Assembly (NCBI GenBank): GCA_030593225.1
Contig: JAUVHP010000046.1
Coordinates: 1 to 9,012, forward strand
DNA from: an archaeon
Lineage (GTDB): Archaea; Nanobdellota; Nanobdellia; Pacearchaeales; GW2011-AR1
DNA: 9,012 bases
Reading direction: 5' to 3'
This document shows, in pieces, positions 6,305-9,012 of the stretch. The notes beneath the pieces were generated by a model. That model worked only from the letters and a program-made list of their open reading frames with translations, was not told where the DNA came from and did no database searches. Positions within the stretch are counted from its first letter, which is position 1. Each line of letters begins with the position of its first letter. A program made the translations under genes and the position numbers.

Positions 6305-6841
6305 ATGAACCTAAAGATAGATAAGAAATTTTTTGAAAGAAGAGCAGATGTTGTTGCCAAAGAACTTTTAGGAAAAATTTTAGTTAGAAAAATTAATGGA
6401 AAAGAATTTCGTGGAAAGATTGTTGAGACAGAGGCTTATTTTGGTGAAGATGATCCTGCATCTAGAGCAAGTAGAGGAAAAAATAAAATTAGTGAGATGA
6501 TGTGGGAAGGGGCTGGTAGAATTTTGGTTTATAATGTTCATATGTATAAAATGTTAAACTTTGTTACTGATAAAAAAGGAATTCCAAGTGCGGTTTTAAT
6601 TCGAGCTATTGAGCCATTAAATTTTGATTTGCGATGCTGTGGCCCTGGGCTTTTAACAAGTGCTTTGAAGATTGATAAATTAATTCATGGAAAAAATATT
6701 TTTGATTTAGAAGATTTGAATTTAGAAAATAGTGAGGAAGATTTTGAAGTAGTTGAAAGTTTTAGAATTGGGGTAACAAAAGATTTAGAAAAACCAATGA
6801 GATTTTATATAAAAGGAAGTCAGTTTATTAGTAGAAGATGA
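6305..6841 (+). CDS. 3-methyladenine DNA glycosylase, AAG/MPG family
   Basis: The 178-aa protein removes alkylated purines such as 3-methyladenine, starting base excision repair. It keeps the family core: FFERRADVVAKELLGK at the start, IVETEAYFGEDDPAS with the general-base glutamate E43 and base-stacking Y45, LVYNVHMYKMLN (N85) lining the base pocket, VLIRAIEP (R100) and GPGLLTSAL (about 113-121). Compared with the human enzyme, the pocket histidine after DPAS is an arginine and the tyrosine helix has a VYNVH form; I believe both occur in an archaeal subfamily, so activity is still likely. Length is normal for prokaryotic members. No cysteine iron-sulphur cluster or signal peptide is present. 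The stop overlaps the methyltransferase start (ATGA), so the two are probably one operon. Confidence 0.9.
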   Translation: MNLKIDKKFFERRADVVAKELLGKILVRKINGKEFRGKIVETEAYFGEDDPASRASRGKNKISEMMWEGAGRILVYNVHMYKMLNFVTDKKGIPSAVLIRAIEPLNFDLRCCGPGLLTSALKIDKLIHGKNIFDLEDLNLENSEEDFEVVESFRIGVTKDLEKPMRFYIKGSQFISRR

Positions 6842-7743
6842 ACAAACGATTAAAATCAAAGATTTTGGATAGTCGATTTTTGCAAAAATCAACTAAAGAA
6901 TTAATTAAAAAAATAATACAAAAAAAAGAATTTTCACAGCTTCCAAAAAAAGATGTTGAATTAGCTTTGGGTAATTTTGATAATGAAAATTATGTTGATG
7001 AGGAAAAAATAAAATTAACTAGAAATTTTCTTTTTAGAGTTTTTAGTTCTTTTACAAGTTCTAAAATTTTAAATATTAAAGATAAAGATTTTTTGTGGAT
7101 TTTAAAAAGGCATTCCTCTACGAGAGAACGTTTACCTTATTATGAGAAACTTTATGAAAGAATTTTTAAAAATTTGGATAAGAAAATTACTTTGATTGAT
7201 TTGGGTGCTGGTGTTAATGGATTTAGTTATAATTTTTTAAAACAGTTTTCGTGCAAAATAAAATATGTTGGTGTTGAGGCAATGGGGCAGTTAGTGAATT
7301 TAATGAATTATTATTTTAAGAAAAATAAGATTAATGGAAATGCAATACATTTGAGTTTATTTGAATTAGAGAAGATTAAGAATTTAATAAAAAAAGAGAT
7401 GGGACACATTACCATTGGCGTACACCAAGGAGGTGCGAGAACCTCTACGAGGCCCCGAAAAATCTTAGGAGAAGATTTTTACAAGGGGCAGAAAATTGTT
7501 TTTTTGTTTAAAACAATTGATTCTTTGGAAATTATGAAGAGAAATTATTCTAAAGATTTACTTAAAGAAATTGTTCCTTTGGTTGATAGAGTTGTTCTTA
7601 GTTTTGCAACACAAAGTATGATTCGTGGTGATAAATTTAAAGCAAAGAGAAATTGGATTATTAATTTTATTAAAGAGAATTTTAATGTTTTAGATGATTT
7701 TGAATTAGGAATTGAGAGGTATATTGTTTTTAGTAAAAAGTAA
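6838..7743 (+). CDS. FmrO/Rmt-like 16S rRNA methyltransferase with an in-frame insertion
   Basis: The 301-aa protein resembles the SAM-dependent family that methylates N7 of G1405 in 16S rRNA (FmrO, ArmA, RmtB), known mainly from aminoglycoside producers and resistance plasmids. It has the helical N-terminal domain, HSSTRERLPYYEKLYERIF (92-110; the family's STRERL segment), the SAM loop DLGAGVNGFS (121-130), an acidic residue after strand 2 (GVEAMGQ), FLFKTIDSLE (222-231) and SFATQS (255-260, matching the SFPTKS of Rmt enzymes). Between the helix ending IKK and the strand QKIVFLFK there are about 30 extra residues (187-216), with R, G, T and P instead of the K, N and I that dominate the rest; this is the palindromic island described separately. 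The true target base in this archaeon is unknown. The start overlaps the glycosylase stop. Confidence 0.8.
   Translation: MNKRLKSKILDSRFLQKSTKELIKKIIQKKEFSQLPKKDVELALGNFDNENYVDEEKIKLTRNFLFRVFSSFTSSKILNIKDKDFLWILKRHSSTRERLPYYEKLYERIFKNLDKKITLIDLGAGVNGFSYNFLKQFSCKIKYVGVEAMGQLVNLMNYYFKKNKINGNAIHLSLFELEKIKNLIKKEMGHITIGVHQGGARTSTRPRKILGEDFYKGQKIVFLFKTIDSLEIMKRNYSKDLLKEIVPLVDRVVLSFATQSMIRGDKFKAKRNWIINFIKENFNVLDDFELGIERYIVFSKK
7396..7489 (+). repeat. Palindromic GC-rich in-frame insertion within the methyltransferase gene
   Basis: Bases 7411-7457 hold 29 G or C out of 47, while the gene around it is strongly AT-rich. Three hairpins follow one another: TTGG-cgtaca-CCAA (7415-7428), GAGGT-gcgaga-ACCTC (7430-7445) and a long one at 7452-7489. 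The last has GCCCC paired with GGGGC outside and a perfect 9-bp AAAAATCTT/AAGATTTTT stem inside, with loop AGGAG. The frame stays open and uses codons rare elsewhere in the window (ACG, AGG, CCC, CGA). The segment falls between a helix and a core strand of the Rossmann fold, where an addition should be tolerated. The exact ends are uncertain by a few codons. Confidence 0.6.
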
Positions 7744-7756
7744 AAAACTTTATAAT

Positions 7757-7766
7757 CTCTTTTTTA
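7757..7766 (+). terminator. Possible T-run terminator after the methyltransferase gene
   Basis: A CTCTTTTTTA stretch lies 14 nt after the stop codon at 7741-7743. T-runs often end archaeal transcripts. It may equally be part of the promoter region of the next gene. Confidence 0.3.
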
Positions 7767-7789
7767 TTATATTTATTATAATTAAATAA

Positions 7790-7794
7790 GAGGT
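7790..7794 (+). promoter_or_regulatory. Shine-Dalgarno-like GAGGT before the 65-aa gene
   Basis: GAGGT sits 6 nt before the ATG at 7801. The same pentamer precedes the 38-aa gene on the other strand, whereas the genes with a close TATA box have none. This supports 7801 as the start and a transcript with a leader, probably starting downstream of the TTTATAAT at about 7749-7756. Confidence 0.5.
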
Positions 7795-7800
7795 TTAATA

Positions 7801-7998
7801 ATGGAAGCTATTAGTGAACAAAAAAATACAAATGGCAAGGCACAAGGTATTGCAAAACAAACCCAGCCTGATGGAAAGACTACTCTGCCTATAGAGGGTG
7901 AATCTTCTGAGAAGATGTCTTTTTTAAAGAAATGGTGGTTTTGGGCTGCAATTGGGACTGTAATTGTGATTGGGGCATTGGTTTTTTTCTTATTTTAA
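7801..7998 (+). CDS. 65-aa tail-anchored-type membrane protein of unknown function
   Basis: I do not recognise this protein. About 43 polar residues, rich in Q, K, G, E and S with no hydrophobic run, are followed by KKWWFWAAIGTVIVIGALVF and FLF at the very C-terminus. This is one membrane helix (about residues 46-65) preceded by basic and tryptophan residues that suit the membrane interface. Such a layout suggests a small tail-anchored protein with its disordered N-terminus in the cytoplasm, or an inverted topology; no enzymatic motif is visible. The coding potential is convincing because the polar part uses Q, G, T and P at levels not expected from AT-rich noise, and a GAGGT lies 6 nt before the ATG. 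It precedes the M16 peptidase gene, but a separate TATA box lies between them. Confidence 0.75.
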   Translation: MEAISEQKNTNGKAQGIAKQTQPDGKTTLPIEGESSEKMSFLKKWWFWAAIGTVIVIGALVFFLF

Positions 7999-8010
7999 AT
8001 TTTGTAATTA

Positions 8011-8020
8011 TATTTATATA
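8011..8020 (+). promoter_or_regulatory. TATA-like box for the M16 peptidase gene
   Basis: TATTTATATA is centred about 26-27 bp before the ATG at 8042, with no Shine-Dalgarno-like sequence between. This supports 8042 as a leaderless start, upstream of the insertion in the coding sequence. Confidence 0.5.
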
Positions 8021-8041
8021 GTTCTAATTTATTTTTTATTA

Positions 8042-9012
8042 ATGAGTTTTGATTTTAAGAGAAAGGTTCTTGGCAGGCATTGCTTAAATGCTGAAGCTCA
8101 ACCGAGTCAAAATTTTCAGAGGAAAATTTTGTCTAACGGAATGACTATTATTCTTGAGAAAAGAAATTTGCCTGTTGTGAGTGTTGCTTTTGCTGTGCGT
8201 AATGGTGCGGTTAATGAATCTGTTGAAGAAAAAGGAATTTCGCATTTTATTGAACATCTTTTATATAAAGGAACTTCTAAAAGAAATGCTAAACAGATAG
8301 CAGAAGAAATTGAAAAATCTGGTGGAGAATTAAATGGTTTTACTGGGGAAGATATTACTGCTTTTTGGTGCAAGATGCCGTCGGAAAGTTTGAATTTGGC
8401 TCTGGATGTTTTAAGTGATATAATTAAAAATTCTCTTTTTGATGAAAAAGAATTAGAAAAAGAGAGAAAAGTTATTTTTGAAGAGATTAAACTTTATCAT
8501 GATAGTCCGATTCATTATGTTTACAATGAACTTCAAAAATATCTTTATGAAGGAACTTTGAGTATGTCTATTCTTGGAAATATTGAAAGTTTGAATTCTA
8601 TTAATCGGAATAAAATTGTTGAAAAGTTTAAGAAAATTTATTCCCCAAATAATTTAATTTTGTGTGTTGTAGGGGATGCTAATTTTGATGAACTTGTTAA
8701 ATTTGCTGAAGATAATTTTGGTGAAGAAAAAAGTGAAGTTCCTAAAATGGAAATTAAAATAAAAAATGGTTCTGCAATTGAAAAAAGAAAAGGTATTGAC
8801 CAAGCAAATTTGATTTTGGCATATCATGTTCCATTGGCTGTTGATAAAAAAAGTTATGCTGCGAGAGTTTTGAATGTTATGATGGCAGATGGTTTATCTT
8901 CTAGATTATTTCAAGAAATAAGGGAAAAAAGAAATTTAGCTTATGCAATTAAGGGGGGTTCTGAAATACGAAATGATTTTGCTTATAATATGATTTATGT
9001 TGGAACATCTAA
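8042..9012 (+). CDS. M16-family zinc peptidase (3' end outside window)
   Basis: The frame is open from the ATG at 8042 to the end of the window (323 codons), so the C-terminus is not seen. It is a member of the pitrilysin/mitochondrial-processing-peptidase-like family: the inverted zinc motif HFIEH (H68, E71, H72) and a downstream glutamate in ERKVIFEEI (E147/E148, about 75 residues later) form the metal site. GGELNGFTGEDITAFW (94-109) is the usual edge of the active-site cleft. The second domain begins after about residue 235 and shows SSRLFQEIREKRNLAYAI (286-303), the R/Y substrate-binding motif of the family. No signal peptide is visible, so it is probably cytoplasmic. The N-terminus has about 20 extra residues (11-30) between FKRKVL and SNGMTII, which normally adjoin; these are encoded by the palindromic island described separately. 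Confidence 0.9.
   Translation, partial: MSFDFKRKVLGRHCLNAEAQPSQNFQRKILSNGMTIILEKRNLPVVSVAFAVRNGAVNESVEEKGISHFIEHLLYKGTSKRNAKQIAEEIEKSGGELNGFTGEDITAFWCKMPSESLNLALDVLSDIIKNSLFDEKELEKERKVIFEEIKLYHDSPIHYVYNELQKYLYEGTLSMSILGNIESLNSINRNKIVEKFKKIYSPNNLILCVVGDANFDELVKFAEDNFGEEKSEVPKMEIKIKNGSAIEKRKGIDQANLILAYHVPLAVDKKSYAARVLNVMMADGLSSRLFQEIREKRNLAYAIKGGSEIRNDFAYNMIYVGTS
8072..8139 (+). repeat. Palindromic in-frame insertion near the start of the M16 peptidase gene
   Basis: Bases 8072-8107 hold 18 G or C out of 36. A first hairpin has GCATT-gctta-AATGC (8077-8091), extended by two more pairs across a bulged G (8074-8093). The second is a perfect 9-bp CAAAATTTT/AAAATTTTG stem with loop CAGAGG (8108-8131), and CCG (8102-8104) can pair with CGG (8137-8139) outside it. 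Sixty bases (8072-8131) add 20 codons and keep the frame. The last seven codons of the insert (NFQRKIL) resemble the seven before it (DFKRKVL), so the insert may have made a short target duplication, or the likeness is chance. The boundaries are therefore uncertain. Confidence 0.5.

Noticed and set aside
6458..6466. Loss of the pocket histidine in the DNA glycosylase as a sign of inactivity
   Set aside because: The arginine after DPAS and the VYNVH variant appear to be features of an archaeal subfamily. The catalytic glutamate and other core residues are present.
7415..7489. A tRNA or other cloverleaf RNA, suggested by three hairpins in 75 nt
   Set aside because: The ends do not pair to make an acceptor stem, there is no T-loop sequence such as TTCRA, and the loop sizes do not fit. 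The coding frame also runs through it.
7396..7489. An intein or intron in the methyltransferase gene
   Set aside because: About 30 residues is far too short for an intein and no splice motifs are visible. No bulge-helix-bulge exon-intron junction was evident, although RNA data would be needed to exclude splicing.
8116..8373. A minus-strand 85-codon frame within the M16 peptidase gene
   Set aside because: It is antisense to well-conserved zinc-motif coding sequence and has no recognisable protein features.
1..9012. CRISPR array, rRNA, insertion sequence or transposase
   Set aside because: No regular direct repeats with spacers, no rRNA-like conserved stretch and no transposase motifs were seen on either strand.

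Overview
The window looks like AT-rich chromosomal DNA from a small-genome archaeon, most likely a DPANN lineage of the Woesearchaeota/Pacearchaeota kind. The reasons are an archaeal-type tyrosyl-tRNA synthetase, a DRG/TGS GTPase, TATA-like boxes about 26 bp upstream of start codons (leaderless transcription), strong K/N/I/F codon bias, and very tight or overlapping genes. The lineage is inferred from style and not from a marker phylogeny.

Left part (1-3579, + strand): the 3' end of a class 1A dihydroorotate dehydrogenase gene (pyrD) overlaps by 4 nt a single long gene that fuses dihydroorotase (PyrC) to orotidine-5'-phosphate decarboxylase (PyrF). Together they cover three steps of de novo UMP synthesis. 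A four-helix membrane protein of unknown function and tyrS follow, each with its own TATA box.

Middle (3584-6165, - strand): two small membrane proteins form a tiny operon, one of them only 38 aa. Upstream of them lie a displaced copy of a GTPase 3' end and a GC-richer hairpin island. The intact GTPase gene comes next, overlapping a gene that encodes a possible LAGLIDADG-like region followed by a winged helix. The GTPase 3' end and its displaced copy differ almost only at synonymous sites, which looks like the scar of an allele replacement or of an integration event.

Right part (6305-9012, + strand): an alkyl-base DNA glycosylase overlaps a 16S rRNA G1405-methyltransferase-like gene (FmrO/Rmt superfamily). 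A 65-aa tail-anchored-type protein follows, then an M16 zinc peptidase that runs off the window.

The most unusual signal is a set of short, GC-richer, strongly palindromic segments. One lies in frame inside the methyltransferase gene (about 7396-7489), one lies in frame at the start of the peptidase gene (about 8072-8139), and one lies beside the displaced GTPase fragment (about 4127-4194). The two coding ones add about 20-30 residues at points where the protein families appear to need none. They resemble in logic the palindromic elements known inside Rickettsia genes. Whether they form one family is a hypothesis: their sequence similarity to each other is weak and the shared feature is mainly hairpin architecture.
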